Shown here: one piece after another, positions 14,901-26,209 of the stretch | Layout of the letters: each line of letters starts with the position of its first letter | Numbering within the stretch: the stretch's first letter is position 1 | DNA from: Syngnathus acus | Taxonomy: Eukaryota > Chordata > Actinopteri > Syngnathiformes > Syngnathidae | Assembly: GCF_901709675.1 (NCBI RefSeq) | Contig: NC_051088.1 | Location: forward strand, 14,859,693-14,923,692 | Length of the DNA stretch: 64,000 nt | Direction of reading: 5' to 3' | The notes under the pieces: generated by a model | What the model was told of the DNA's origin: nothing | Database searches by the model: none | The model's input: only the letters and a program-made list of their open reading frames with translations | Made by a program: the position numbers and the translations under genes

Positions 14901-17900
14901 TAAACTCAATATTGCTGGCCGTCTGAAATGAAAGCGAAACACCAAAAATTCAACAGCAGCGAATAGTCGTAAAATTGAGTTTCGCTCATTTCGATTCTTC
15001 TCTTGTAATGAGCATTTATGATTTTTTTTTTCTAAATTGCTGCACGGTACAACGCTAATGTGCCTGAGAGAAGGTCAGAAGAGGAGCTAACAAGTAAAGC
15101 TCCACTTAATAGATGGAGCAGGAAAAAAACAACCCACCTGAAAACTGTCCTGAAAACGTCCAGAGCAGAGGTCGGCTTTTCCGTCATCCTCATCTGCGGA
15201 GAAGATCAAATAGAGTTCTTTTGCTTGATAAAAGTATGAGGAACTTTTAAATGAATAAATGGAAGAATATTATAATATGACAAATTTGTAGAAAAAAAAA
15301 ACACACCATCTTCTAAGTCCATGTGATGTTTCTCCTGCATGGCCTGTTCAAAGCTGCTGTGGAGAATTTTGTTAAGTGTACTGATCCATTCCTCCATCTC
15401 CAGTTCACTCTCTGCAGCCAGCAGGAATGTGCTCTTATCCTGCATCTTCAGCTCAAAGCCAAACCTCCTCACTTTATTGTTCTGCAAAACCAAGATAAGA
15501 ACAACAACAACAAAAAATCTAACTTTTTTGCTCATTTGTGTGTGTTTGTGTGAGCGGCGCTCCTCTCCTAACCTGAACGACCCCCATGCATGAGTCAAGG
15601 AAGATGGTTCCTTTCGGTTCCTTGGAGGTGTTTTCATCTTTGTAGAAATTTAGATTGTATGATCCATCTCCGAGTTGAGCCAGATGGAAGTATCTTCTCT
15701 TGAAGGACTATAGAATGACAATTTGCAATGAGGCAGTGGTAAAAAAAAAAAAAGTTCGAGAAATATCTTCACGCATAACTGAAGGGAACAGCTTGTGTTG
15801 TTCTATAACTCCCTAATCCATGATACCCTTACCTAGACCTCATTAAGACAACTCCAGATCTGAAATCTCCAGTCAGTGTCGAGACAAACCCTTTAAAGCA
15901 AAGTTGCAGGCCAGCAAAAGCATAAACATGAGCTGGAAGAAGATAAGAAAATAACGGCCTGTACTGATCTTTAAGACCTGAACAGCTAGCACTGACCGAC
16001 TCGGGAATGGGACATACACTATTTGTGAAGAACATTGTTATGGTACTCACTCGCATAGTAACACTGATTGCACCGTTCATGTTGCCTTTGTACAGCCAGC
16101 CGTGTTTAGACACTCCTCCCTTGTGAGACCCAAGAGGGTCTTCATCCTGCAGGAGGGAGTGCCAAAAAAACACATCAAGGCTTTTACAAAAACATCCTAA
16201 AATCCAAAGAAAACAACTCAAAGCAGATATACAGTATCCATTCATATTCAATTACAAGGCAAATTTGCTGAATGTGCATTTAAGATGCTACTAAAGTTGA
16301 TTTAGGAACAATTAAGAGTTTCTATGGGTGGTCTGAAAAGGAAGGAGGGCGGGGGGCATTGTAAGATTTGTTACCTCATCTTTTTCCACATCTTCATCCA
16401 CCTCAAAAAGATGAGTGGCCAGCTTCTCGGGTCTTAACACTTTACTGAAGGCAAAAGTAAATTTGACCTGATTTGACATATTCATTAAATAACAGCACAT
16501 TTAAGAAATACATTGGTAAATGCATCATGGCAAAATGATTTGATACGCTTCACTTTTTCAAAGGCACTTGGTGCAGGAATGCTTGTCAAGTATTTTGTTA
16601 GGGCGGTTGACTCTTTGACCTTTATTTTTTTTTTCCAAAAGCCAACTTCCTCTGGGGATAAAGTCAAGGCCAAGGCCAGTGTTTGTCCAGTCTTATCTTA
16701 AATATGACTCTCAACATCTGGAAAAATAATCTCCTCAGATTCAGCTTTAATTCTGAGTTTTTGCATATTAATTAATTTCAGGTTGGAAATTTTATTGTCA
16801 CTGATTTTTAATTGGAAGAGGAATGGTTGTTGTGCAAGTGAAAAAACGTGAACTAGCAACACTTTAGAACTTGTAATGAACGATATCAACAATATAGCAT
16901 AATATATCAGTGGATGATAACCAATACAACCTCTATTGTTTTGAATTGTAGCTCCAAAACAACAAATTTCCCTGTGTGCTTTAATCCGAGATAAAACATT
17001 TGCAAGACATGCAAACTTCAGCTGTGCATCTCTGAACACATTTTGCAGATTTAACCCGACATCCATCATATGCTAAAGACTTACTTGGGAAGCTGTCGGA
17101 AGTCCCCAGAATATTCTTCATACTTGTAATTGACCACATGCCAGTCTGACTTGTATGTTTTTATGCACTGTGGAGAAACAAAGTAAAATGATGCATTGTA
17201 AAATAAATACTATGTAAATGCCCAAATAAAATGTACCTACTTAAAGATATCTGTTTTGTAAATTCATAACATGAGGAAAGAGGCACATATTCTGGAAATA
17301 TTCCCATTTGTATGCTGTCATTTATGCCATAAACTAAGGCAAAATGCGTTTTCCACTTTCAATCACGCCGCACCCTCATCACAGTCAGCTGAAACATGCG
17401 TAGCATCAAAAACAACACCCATCTGCTGTGTATTTCACAGAGAGTGGAAAAGTTCAATCCCAGGCTAACATTTGCAATCATTTCTGTTTCATCTGAGCCG
17501 CTCGACTCTTCTTCAGCCTTTGAAACCGAAATGAACGTGTTAGCGGGGTTCATGTGGTGTTTTTACCTCTTGGACAAACAGTGAGTGTGTTTCTTGGTCT
17601 GCATTTTCTGGCGCAGTGGAGAAGACAGTGCGGCCCTGGCGCTTCAGCGTGCAGATCTGATGAGACAAGCACAAAATGAAACAATCGAAATCTCTTCTGC
17701 TCAATTTTGCTCAGAATCAAATGATAGTTAAAAGTGACATCAAGTCATTCTGAAGTAGAAATTAACTAACGTTTTGATGTAATCTAGTAGGCCTGATAAA
17801 TGGTTCCGGTTGTAGAGTCCCTGCGACTGTTTTTTACGGTTTTATAATTGGAAAAACATCAACAGTATATTCATTTGCGGATTCTACCAGCTCAGTGGCC

Positions 17901-20900
17901 TAGTGGTAGAGTGTCCGCCCTGAGACTGGAAGGTTGTGGGTTCAAACCCCGGCCGGGTCATACCAAAGACTATAAAAATGGGACCCATTGCCTCCCTGCT
18001 TGGCACTCAGCATTAAGGGTTGGAATTGGGGGGTTAGATCACCAACTGATTCCCGAGCGCGGCACCGCTGCTGCTCACTGCTCCCCTCTCCCCCAGGGGA
18101 TGGATTAAAATCACACGGGGATGGGTTAAATGCAGAGGACAAATTTCACCACACCCAGGTGTGTGTGTGACGATCATTGGGACTTTAATCTTTAATTCTC
18201 CTGCTAATTCGCAGAATCCAAACCTCCCACATTTTGTTCTATTGAATTAGATTCTCCTGAAGATTTGTAATTTCTCAGCATTGCCACATAGGTGATGGAA
18301 GTTTCAGTGTAGGATGCCCAGTTCAAAATCTCTTTAACCTTATTAGACATATAGAGCCAGACAGGGGGAAATCAATGCTGGAGCCGCAGGGCTTGGGGAG
18401 TACAACACCATTAAATGTTACTCAACACACGCAAGTTGTGCTGGAAAATTGAGCTACAATGACCTAGATTTGTCATTGCTCTTAAATGACTCATATGATG
18501 CGAGCAAGCATTATTTGCACTCATTGATGAGTAGACCAGGAGCAAAGTAATATTTTTAGGATTAGCGTGGCACCGAAAGGGCTTTTTTTTTTTTATAAAA
18601 GAAAAAAAACATCACAGCTCGTCATTCCAACTAGAATATGTAAACGCTAACGTGATAGTAATGCCAAACATTACAACTGTGTGAAGACTGAAGTCTCTAT
18701 TGTTTAAGGAGTCTCAATGAAGGACGGGCACTTATTTGTCGCCATCTTGCCACTCGCGCCTCGTGTGGGCTCAAGAAGCCGCTTTGAGTGGCCATAACGC
18801 AAGTCGTCTCTGACCACTCCCACAAAAGCGCAGCCCTCCCTCTCGAAGCCTCATTGATCTGCGCTCATCCACAAAATTATGAACATCAGGTCTAACCCGC
18901 CTCCGCAGACAACAGTGCACTGTGGACAAGTGAGTTTCTAGTCAAATTGGCATGCATACTTTTGAACCGTCACAGCTCTAAACCCAGATCCGAGTAAGTA
19001 AGCCTTTTCTTGAAGGAAAGGAAATGCAAGATCATTCAAAACAAAACCTCACACACACTCTCATCAATCAATTATGGTCAAATTAAGAGCATTCCTTTCC
19101 ATGTTGGACTTTGAGCAGCATGTTCCAAAAGGAAGAAGGGCTTGATGCATAAAAGAGGCACGAGGAGGTTGGTATCTTGGCAGCTAAATGAAGCAATTCT
19201 TTTTTTTTTTTTTTTTTTACACAGTCAGGCCACAATCTTCTTGTGCGCTCACATGCACTTGCATGAGGGCGGAATGTGTGCATGTAAACTCCTGAGAAAC
19301 TGCCAACCTCACAGCCCCTTTCCCTTCTCCTCCTCTCCTTTTTGTGGCCAGTGATGGAAAACATATGGCAGGTTAGGCAGGAGAGCACAAATTTTATTTT
19401 TGGGGCTTCTGTCCACTTGGGCTTGTGAGCACCAGCTCACCTGCGACCCTAATGAAGACAAATAGTATAGAAGATTGATAGTTACGTCTGGTTTTGAACA
19501 ACCTCCACCAAAATATTCACATCTGTCTCAACTTGCCTAATAGATGTCGATTGCTGCAGCTTTTTTTCTTTTCTTTTTTTTTTATAAGTATGAAAGGAAC
19601 TCTCATATTTGGTGATGCTAAAATTGCAAACTCAAAGCTATAGAATTACAGAGGCTAATTGAGGATTTACTAGGCCGGCTAAGCCCACACGTATCTCCGT
19701 ATGCCAAATCGAATATGCAGCAGAAAATGGGCTGTATCATTGTGGCAGCAAATTGGCTCTGGCTGGTAACATTACATTGTTTTGCAAGTAAAATGCTGTA
19801 TTGTGAAGCAAAGGGTTGAAAATATTTACAGAAGCATGTATCAATTACAGTTTTATCTGAAAATTGTGTATGAATGCTGGCAAATTAATGAAGCCCAACA
19901 GTGGATATTATACCCATCACAGCGTTTTAAATATGAGTAGTTTTGTCATCACATTTTAGGAATCTGATTGGATGTTTGGAAAAAAATTGAGGAAGATGCC
20001 ATGTTAACAATTTCTGCCCATGATCTTACGTTTGATCTATTTTGTTGCAAATGTTGCGGGGAAAACAAACAACAAAAGTCTCTGGACTGCTCGCTATTTT
20101 TGTTGTTGTTGAAGATAACCAAGTCATGATTATCCTAAGTTAAACTAGTTATGGTTCATGCCCGCATTTTTGATATTTGCATGTTATGAAGAGAACAAAT
20201 GTGGTAGCTATGAACAATACAATACTGTTGACACTGTCAATCCCTAATTAAAGTCACCGTTGATAAATAATGTCGGAGTAATGAACTTTTACCTGAAAGT
20301 CATCCAGGGGGAACTGTAGCATGTCCCGCAGAGCATCACTCATTATTTGCATTTTGTTTTGTATGATCACACTCTCATAGTCCAGGGGCTCGATGACCTT
20401 GGGCTTGACCTGCAAAAGTAAATTATAGCATGGCATTAACATGTGGCAAAACAAACTCGTGACCGGTAACTGTAAAATGTGTCAGAGAGCTTGTTGTTAG
20501 TAGGAGAGGGTATTCTTGTGCGGACAAGTTGCCATTGTTCTTTCACAAGTGGTCATCAGTTGGAACAGTTTGATAAGTGAAGGGAGCGATGGAGGGATGA
20601 GCCCGTGCGCACGGGTGCATATGACTGTACCAGTCACTATGTCATGATCTCAAATGCAAAACTGTAACTAGTGGAGCACTCGTCTCATAATTAGAACAAT
20701 GGACTGGCGCTGGGGTAAAAGAAATACTACTGCAAATACTTCAAGACTCTACTTAAGTAGATGCTTCAGGAATCTGCACTGAACTTGCGCAAATACTTTT
20801 CATACAACATATTTTTACACTTGCAAATATCGGCACTCTTTCTATTTTGTACTCTTTACTTTGCACATTACGTTTTCACTTTCATATTTCTACTCATTCT

Positions 20901-21988
20901 TGTATTTTCTTTTAATTTAATATACCAAATAATTTATCCTTACTCTTCAGAGAACCATCTCGCATGTCTCACACATGCAGACGCAACGAGAGGCGAGTGA
21001 AGCTGCAAGTGTGACAAACATCTTGCCAGCCTTTACAGTAGTTGCCTTTTTTCCCCCACAACACATTAGAAATTGTCCCCCATCTCCATCCGTTAACGTT
21101 CAGATGGTAGCAAATATTGTCAAAATTATTATGCAAGGTTGTTTTAAAATGTGTCAAATCTGTTTTTAATTAACTCTTAAGCCAAGGTAGTAGAGCATCC
21201 ACAATTTTTTGTGTTATGCGAACAACAAATTGAAACCTTTTGGCGTTGTGTCAAAAGCATATGGTGGTGCTGCTGCAGTGACATGCATCTATTTTTCTGG
21301 TAAAACGGGTGTGCTTCAGTTACTTCTGTCTGAAAGCGCATGCAGGCAAATAAATGCCAGCTCCTGATACGCCAATTTGCCGAGAAGATGTTGAGAAAGT
21401 GGCCTGAATAAAATTGGGCTGCGATAGGCCCCAGCAATTATTACATCATCATCATTTGGGTTGTTGACTGGCTATAGCACTGATACCCCAATCCCAAAAT
21501 GTTTTCAAACCAGATCGCCATTAAAGACCTATTGGATGGTCAATGAGTGTATGCTTTACTTTTTAAGATAATTTTTTTCTTTTCTGTGTGTTCAAAGCAT
21601 GTGTGAAGTTTTTCAAACTTCCAGTATCTGTGGCACAGGAAGCAAGGGAGCTCTAGTTCTTAAAAATAAGGATCAACATTCAATCCCCTGTGGGAGGTAT
21701 ACCCTGGAGCTGCTATTTCCCTTTTCCGTCCAGTTGCTTTTAAAAGGCATCTTCAAAGCTCCTCTTAAAAGTCCATCAGAGAGATGAGGAATGTGTTTAG
21801 AAACGTTCAGATTCGATTACTGCTATCTTGTGTTCAGCTCACTCAATGAAGTGTATGGTGGGTGAACATCAACTTACCAAGGATACCTGTGATCCAGCCT
21901 CCGCCTCAATCTCAGCCAAGCACTTGTACTTCTGGGGTGACTCTATCACCATCTCCCGTTTGGGGGCTTTTCCTGCCCGGCTCTGCAT
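1..21988 (-). CDS. dock9: dock9, dedicator of cytokinesis 9 (zizimin-1-like Cdc42 GEF), 3' end outside window
   Basis: DOCK-D family exchange factor that loads GTP on Cdc42 and binds membrane through a PH domain and a C2-like DHR-1 domain. I trace 48 coding exons (5544 nt, 1848 codons); all phases agree and no internal stop appears. Exon coordinates are in the domain entries below. Blocks typical of DOCK9 rather than DOCK10 or DOCK11 include [16 protein letters not shown] in the PH domain, [16 protein letters not shown], and [18 protein letters not shown]. Human DOCK9 is about 2070 residues, so roughly the last 200, including the end of the catalytic DHR-2 domain, lie left of position 1. The gene is divergent from bmpr2, with about 5.2 kb between start codons. 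The exon 23/24 intron uses a GC donor. Paralogue choice (dock9a or dock9b) cannot be made from one window. Confidence 0.95.
179..612. mobile_element. Palindromic (fold-back) MITE, copy 1
   Basis: The two halves are imperfect inverted copies of each other. The central arms meet around 385-400, where CCAATCACGGCTCAC (left) pairs with GTGAGCCATGATTGG (right). Further out, CTGTGCAGCCCAACTCGTC near 220 pairs with the complement of the stretch near 565-580, and CGACTGAAAATG near 330 pairs with CATTTTCAGTCG near 450. The element sits in the dock9 intron between exons 47 and 48. A related element is at 45032-45452. No coding capacity, so non-autonomous. Confidence 0.75.
3215..3420. repeat. Degenerate interspersed repeat fragment
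   Basis: The stretch GTTGGAGCCTAGCCCAGCTG followed by CAAACCGCTTATCCTCAC resembles a boilerplate found in many fish interspersed repeats. A similar fragment lies near 6870-6960 (CTTATCCCAACCCTGG). Both are in dock9 introns. Family assignment is not possible by eye. Confidence 0.4.
3510..10701 (-). other. dock9: dock9 exons 21-41, central helical region
   Basis: Exons 10701-10615, 10495-10406, 10320-10205, 10128-10059, 9971-9846, 9467-9396, 9315-9169, 9073-8990, 8906-8795, 8607-8429, 8258-8151, 7697-7604, 7232-7126, 6357-6249, 5926-5860, 5783-5736, 5485-5349, 5088-4973, 4775-4638, 3889-3707 and 3623-3510. Conserved blocks: [89 protein letters not shown]. Exon 36 is only 48 nt. Exon 33 is best started at 7232, because that acceptor restores phase 1 and gives [10 protein letters not shown] next to [12 protein letters not shown]. 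The exon 23 donor is GC (see findings). Function of this region is structural, an inference from the family. Confidence 0.9.
11102..11232. repeat. Compound microsatellite, (TATAG)n then (TTAT/TTAC)n
   Basis: Consecutive TATAG units are followed by about 90 bases of TTATT and TTAC tetramers and pentamers. It lies in the dock9 intron between exons 19 and 20. The remainder of that intron (10980-11728) shows nothing else recognisable. Confidence 0.85.
12676..12710. repeat. Perfect 12-bp inverted repeat (hairpin)
   Basis: TGCTTCTACTCA at 12676-12687 and TGAGTAGAAGCA at 12699-12710 are exact reverse complements with an 11-base loop. Flanking CACAG and CACCTGTG extend the pairing imperfectly. It lies in the dock9 intron between exons 16 and 17, next to a poly-A run at about 12595. 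Confidence 0.7.
13227..15193 (-). other. dock9: dock9 exons 9-15, linker between PH and DHR-1
   Basis: Exons 15193-15138, 14922-14848, 14764-14624, 14537-14190, 14097-14015, 13517-13395 and 13306-13227. Conserved blocks include [67 protein letters not shown] and [19 protein letters not shown]. Exon 12 (348 nt) is the largest exon of the gene. The donor after exon 13 (GTCATT) is a weak match to consensus but keeps frame. Confidence 0.92.
15307..16146 (-). other. dock9: dock9 exons 6-8, pleckstrin homology domain
   Basis: Exons 16146-16051, 15707-15573 and 15481-15307 encode residues about 158-292. Visible PH features are the first strand [19 protein letters not shown], the next strand [19 protein letters not shown], and the C-terminal helix [13 protein letters not shown] with its conserved tryptophan. 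In zizimin proteins this domain binds phosphoinositides and recruits the exchange factor to membranes. Confidence 0.93.
17888..18196 (+). mobile_element. tRNA-derived SINE, copy 1
   Basis: The head contains a pol III A-box-like TAGTGGTAGAGTGTCC and a B-box GGTTCAAACCCC at tRNA-like spacing. The body carries GGGACCCATTGCCTCCCTGC and a CTTTAA-type 3' end. It is almost identical to the copy at 36620-36928, with only a couple of substitutions I can see (GACTATAAA versus GGCTATAAA, CACACGG versus CACATGG). It sits in the dock9 intron between exons 2 and 3, antisense to the gene. No clear target-site duplication was found. Confidence 0.85.
18197..20292. other. dock9 intron 2 interior, no gene seen
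   Basis: Non-coding interval between the SINE and dock9 exon 2. It holds T-rich runs (about 18580, 19200 and 19560) and a GC-richer patch at 18720-18960 with GCCATCTTGCC, a YY1-like motif, which could be regulatory. I see no supported coding exon. Confidence 0.5.
21878..21988 (-). other. dock9: dock9 first coding exon with alternative-type N-terminus
   Basis: The ATG at 21988-21986 opens 37 codons reading [20 protein letters not shown] and onward to a donor with consensus G|GTAAGT after 21878. An in-frame TGA lies about 36 nt upstream, so this is the first usable ATG in the frame. The exon joins in phase 0 to exon 2, which carries the family block [15 protein letters not shown]. This start differs from the N-terminus I recall for the canonical human isoform, which suggests one of several alternative first exons. 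A second GT (CAG|GTATCC) lies 9 nt inside and would drop three residues without changing frame. Confidence 0.75.
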
Positions 21989-22200
21989 GGCGCTCAGTGC
22001 CCGATACCGCCGGTCCGTGATCAGGTGTGAGCTTCACTTCCCTGCACAGGCTGTCATGTTGTGGGGTGGACTGTGAGAGCTCCAGTGAACTTTTTCTTCT
22101 GTTACAATGCCTCCTGAGCTCTCAGCGGAGGGCCCCTCCCACCTTTACAGCTGGAAAAGTGCGTGCGTGTATGCGCGTGTGTGCGCGTGTGTAAGTAGGA
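21989..22200 (-). promoter_or_regulatory. Candidate dock9 5' UTR and proximal promoter
   Basis: Region immediately upstream of the dock9 first coding ATG. An in-frame TGA lies about 36 nt upstream of the ATG. A GT/GC alternating tract (about 22162-22196) lies 170-210 bp upstream. No TATA box is evident. The transcription start is not defined by the sequence. Confidence 0.35.
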
Positions 22201-24359
22201 GGAGCTGATGCCCTTCCTACATTCAAACGTTTACTTAAAAAATTGACTTGTTCCTGCTAGATATAAGGTTAAAGGACAGAACATATTGTGACATTACTTG
22301 AGACCCCAAGTCGTTTATCATGCTGTTCACAGCTTCCTGCTCTGGGGATATATTTAAATAGTATCTGGGGAACGATTTGATTCCCAGTGGAACAATCTTA
22401 GACTAAAAAAAAAAAAGAAACCTTGATTTTTTTTTTTTTTCTATCCTAAACCAGAATTACTCATGCACCATTGTTGTATACACAAAAATGACAGCTCTAA
22501 TAAAAACACTGGGTTGTAGTAGAGTTGTAATAACAATAAACTATGATTTTTAATGAATATGAAAAAAATCATGAAATGATGAATAAAATAAAAAGTATTG
22601 CTTCTCGTGAAAGATTACTGAGCCCACACAATGGACAACAGAAAGAATTGAGTAACCTCCACCAAAACAAAAAAATGGAGCTTTAAAGGCCTTTTGTATA
22701 GAAATTTTTAATGAAATGACCATCAGGTCCTGAAAACTAAATAATATACTGCCTTTTAACTCCAAAAAAAAACCAAACATTAAATCACAGCTTTTCAGCT
22801 ATTGACTCTAATAACTGTGATTTAAAAACATTGAAGTGCTCGATAAATAAAGCGAGGTGAGACTATCGAGCCATCCGTCATCGTTCGACTGTTCTGTTAT
22901 TCTCCTTTTGCCAGATAGCAAATGATGTATGAGGTCAGTTTTGTTGCGCCTCAGTGATGGCATAGCCAGTTGTGCATGATAATAACCCTGTTGTGAAAAG
23001 GCCTCTGCTGCATGACGTCATCCCTGCGACTTTCACCACCATCCGAGCAGCACTCCGAAGGTCATTGTTGCCACTGTAACATACGAATTGTGTATGCTAG
23101 CAGACAGGAAAGCGGAGTTTACATTAGTTGAGACAATTATAAATCCTCCTTGTAAAAGTGGAGAAAGCAGGAAATGATGATCTCCATTTGCTTTTTGCGC
23201 AGCTTGAACCCATTAGGAAGTGTTAGCTTTCCACACCCTTCCCAAGAGACTTTCATGCTCACTCTCACATGCGGGAATGACGTTAAAGCTCTTAAACATG
23301 CACATGCGCACACTTACCAATCAGGTTAATATAATGTTTGGGAACCAACAATCACTCCATCCAGTCAGAAAGTGCCAAGTTATCAAAGTTCCTTCTTTGG
23401 CTGCAGTCGTCTGAAATTCGGTTACGGCAGGTAATGCATGAAAACATGTGGGACACAGTAGATGAAGCAATTTGAGAGGGGAGTTCCCAGCGTCGCCATG
23501 ATGTCAGCGCTCTCAGTGGTGCTAATGTCCCCGGCCGGGATTTAGTACGGTTGTAGGAGCTGTGATTGATTCACCAACATGCTACAATATACAGAGGTCT
23601 GTTTCTTTCTAATTACCTCCAAAGATGTATTTTTTTTTTGTTGCCACCTACTTATTGTTACCATTAACATTTTCCCTTGGGATAAGAAAAGTAAGATTAA
23701 AAAAGAGCTTTCAGAAGGATAATGTCATTTTTATTCAATGAAGAGCCAGAAGGTGCGGCAAGACAAAAATATAAACATATGGACATGACCGATCATGGTG
23801 GAAGGCGGTCAAGTGTCCACTGCAAAGATTTGTGATCTCACAGGCCAGCTTAACATCATCCACCTGTGGAGCCCTCCTTGCAGTTCCGACTGGTTTGTTT
23901 TGTCTTATCAGTTTCTCCTCTTGTGTCAAGGTCCGATAGTAAAGGGAATGAGAAGAGCCACTTTGATTGCTAAAATACCCTAACTTGGTCTCAGCTGCCT
24001 CGGCACGGATTTCGGGCACACCTCATGTTAGACTTGCACAGAAACATGGCTCTATGAACTTTGCATGACAAGAGTGATCATCTACGATTTGGAAGCTGCA
24101 CAGAATACACATTCTTCAGGGAAATGTGAAGGAGGAGACCATTATTCTCTGAGTTTTTTTTTTTTAGCTCCCTGTAGGCTGAGTGATTCCCCTGCTTTAT
24201 GAAACCTGCTCATGTTGTCAGGATACTTGATGGTGAGAGTCTGGGGGAATATTTTCTGACTGGGGTAACATCGGTGCTTCCAGCGGGCCGAATCGAGGCC
24301 TTTAGTTGTCACAGTGCGGAAGCCAGTCCCTTAAGAATGGCATGAGGGCATTCTTGAGG

Positions 24360-24421
24360 GTTTGCATGTTCTCCCCGTGCCTGCGTGTTCTCCCACGCAG
24401 GCATGGGGAGAACATGCAAAC
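24360..24421. repeat. 28-bp inverted repeat with 6-base loop
   Basis: Left arm 24360-24387 begins GTTTGCATGTTCTCCCC; right arm 24394-24421 ends GGGGAGAACATGCAAAC. Only one position is mismatched (a G-T wobble if transcribed). The arm sequence matches the GCATGTTCTCCCCGTGCCTG motif common in fish interspersed repeats, so this is probably two fragments of one family joined head to head. Confidence 0.85.
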
Positions 24422-25632
24422 TCCACACAAAGAGAACCCTGTACCTTAAAACTGTGAGGCAACATGCTAGCCAGCTCACCATCATAATAAGAGGTGTTTT
24501 TAAAAATATATCCCTTTTATATACTGCAGATAAGCTGTTCTGCATCATACAGCAAAGGTGGCTGTTCGGGTGTACCTTGTAGACTACCCATTATTTTCGT
24601 AGGTGATTTATGATACGCTGGTTGCAAGTACAGTATTCATAATTGATGGACCCTTGGGTGCTTATAGTATAACATCCATTGAACATAAAGGAGAGGTTTA
24701 AAATAGCCTGAACACCTACCATGAATGTATCCATGATATCACCCTGAGATATGATCCCACATCAATTGTGGCACTCAACACACACGTATTAGCACACATA
24801 GTGGTGCTGTGTGGCGAAAACGAAGCATTTTTTGGTTATTTCATTTTGCAACTGTTTTAACATTGTTGCAGCTACTAACAGCACAGTGGATAGAATGAAT
24901 GAATACAGTTCATCAAATGACATGTATTTTTTAGTAGTATAAATTCCTAAATATTGCTTCTTCAAATTTGATGTTTGTTTGCACTAAGCAGAAACTTGTT
25001 TGTTGTTATGCTTGGTATTTCTGTTGCAAACCGCTCATTTAAAATCCTGTGCCGCACTTGTTGATTTATTTCACAGTACAATACATTTGAAATTCGTCAA
25101 TTAGAATAATTGTATACATTTGTAACAATTAAAGTTTATAAATTTGCATGAGATATTTACGTAATACAGCTTGATTTAGAATCTGCAGCGTGACATTTTT
25201 GAAGCACTCAAAGACTCTTAACCAATTAGTTTCTACATCAAACTATGGACAGCAGACAACTGTTCAATCTGTTCAATGCAATCTTACACTGCCACCTGCT
25301 GGAAGACTTACAGATGTACCAAATGGAGGCTGGAAAGTGTCAAATACAGTTGGAAGGTATGGAAAGACCTTTGAATTTAATTGGTCTCAAATACATTATG
25401 AGGTCAAGACATTTAAGATTTCAACTCTTGATAATGCACAGCTATAAATTGAAAGTCATCATAAAGCTGACTGAGAAAATATGAAGTTTTTAAAAGCTGC
25501 CTATAATTAAGAATATAAGAATCTAAATGATAAACATTCTGTTTTGATGATCACTTCATAATGTTGATGACTATAAATAAAATATATATAATTGAAAGTA
25601 TATAAAAACATATTGAATTAGTGTTTCAAAAT

Positions 25633-25697
25633 TGTGTACGTGCGTACGTGTGTGCGCGCGTGTATGCGTGTGTTTGTGCGCGTGTGTGCGTGTGCGC
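25633..25697. repeat. GT/CG purine-pyrimidine microsatellite
   Basis: Alternating purine-pyrimidine tract of GTGTGCGCGCGTG type over about 60 bases, a pattern able to adopt Z-DNA. It lies about 1.5 kb upstream of the bmpr2 start codon. Confidence 0.8.
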
Positions 25698-26209
25698 AAA
25701 TTAACAATTAAATTCAGCTCAATTTGATGCACTTGCATCTTCATAAATCAATTTCAAAACCAATTTTCCGCGTCCAAAATGATTTCACATTACCAATTCG
25801 CATCGAAGGGGCAGCAATTTTAATAATAATAGTCTGAATTTTGTATAAATACCAAAAGCATTAGGTCACTTATCTTGACTTAATCTGTACGGTCACACAC
25901 TGATGTTGGAAGAGAAGCTCTCTGTCTGCTCTATTTCATCCAAAACGTGTTTTATTGATTGAGGTAAGACAATCAAGTTCATCCACAACAAATTCTCTCA
26001 TCCATGTTTATATATTGATTTTGTTTTGAGCAGGGATGCGCAGACAAATTGGAACACAAACATGGGAGCATGGGATTGTCCAAGATCTTTTTCCAGTGAA
26101 AGGAATTCGGAATGCTACACATACCAAGAGATAATTATGGGGCAATTGCATGCTTCCAACTTTGAGTAAACTCGTGCAAAAATACAAGTACAGTTGTTGT
26201 TGTTTTTCA

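Larger units (their letters stand above)
16375..20409 (-). other. dock9: dock9 exons 2-5, N-terminal region
   Basis: Exons 20409-20293, 17656-17567, 17167-17085 and 16444-16375 encode residues about 38-157. They carry the DOCK-D N-terminal blocks [61 protein letters not shown] and [20 protein letters not shown]. In this subfamily the N-terminal region takes part in autoinhibition and dimer contacts. The intron from 20292 to 17657 holds one SINE copy (17888-18196), long T runs near 19200 and 19570, and a GC-richer patch at about 18720-18960. Confidence 0.9.
22200..26200. other. Intergenic region between dock9 and bmpr2
   Basis: No supported gene. The stretch is AT-rich with poly-A and poly-T runs, a fold-back at 24360-24421 and a GT/GC microsatellite at 25633-25697. 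The 94-codon open frame at 24019-23735 on the minus strand has no recognisable domain. As the divergent spacer between two genes it may hold regulatory elements of both. Confidence 0.6.

Noticed and set aside
17888-18196. Functional tRNA gene at the SINE head.
   Set aside because: A and B boxes are present, but the body and 3' tail are those of a SINE and a second near-identical full copy exists.
1-21988. Assignment of the DOCK gene to dock10 or dock11.
   Set aside because: The PH domain, the [16 protein letters not shown] block, the [16 protein letters not shown] block and the [20 protein letters not shown] block match DOCK9 better than the equivalent DOCK10 or DOCK11 stretches.
23735-24019. 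94-codon minus-strand open frame in the dock9-bmpr2 spacer.
   Set aside because: No recognisable domain, no splice context and no neighbouring exons.
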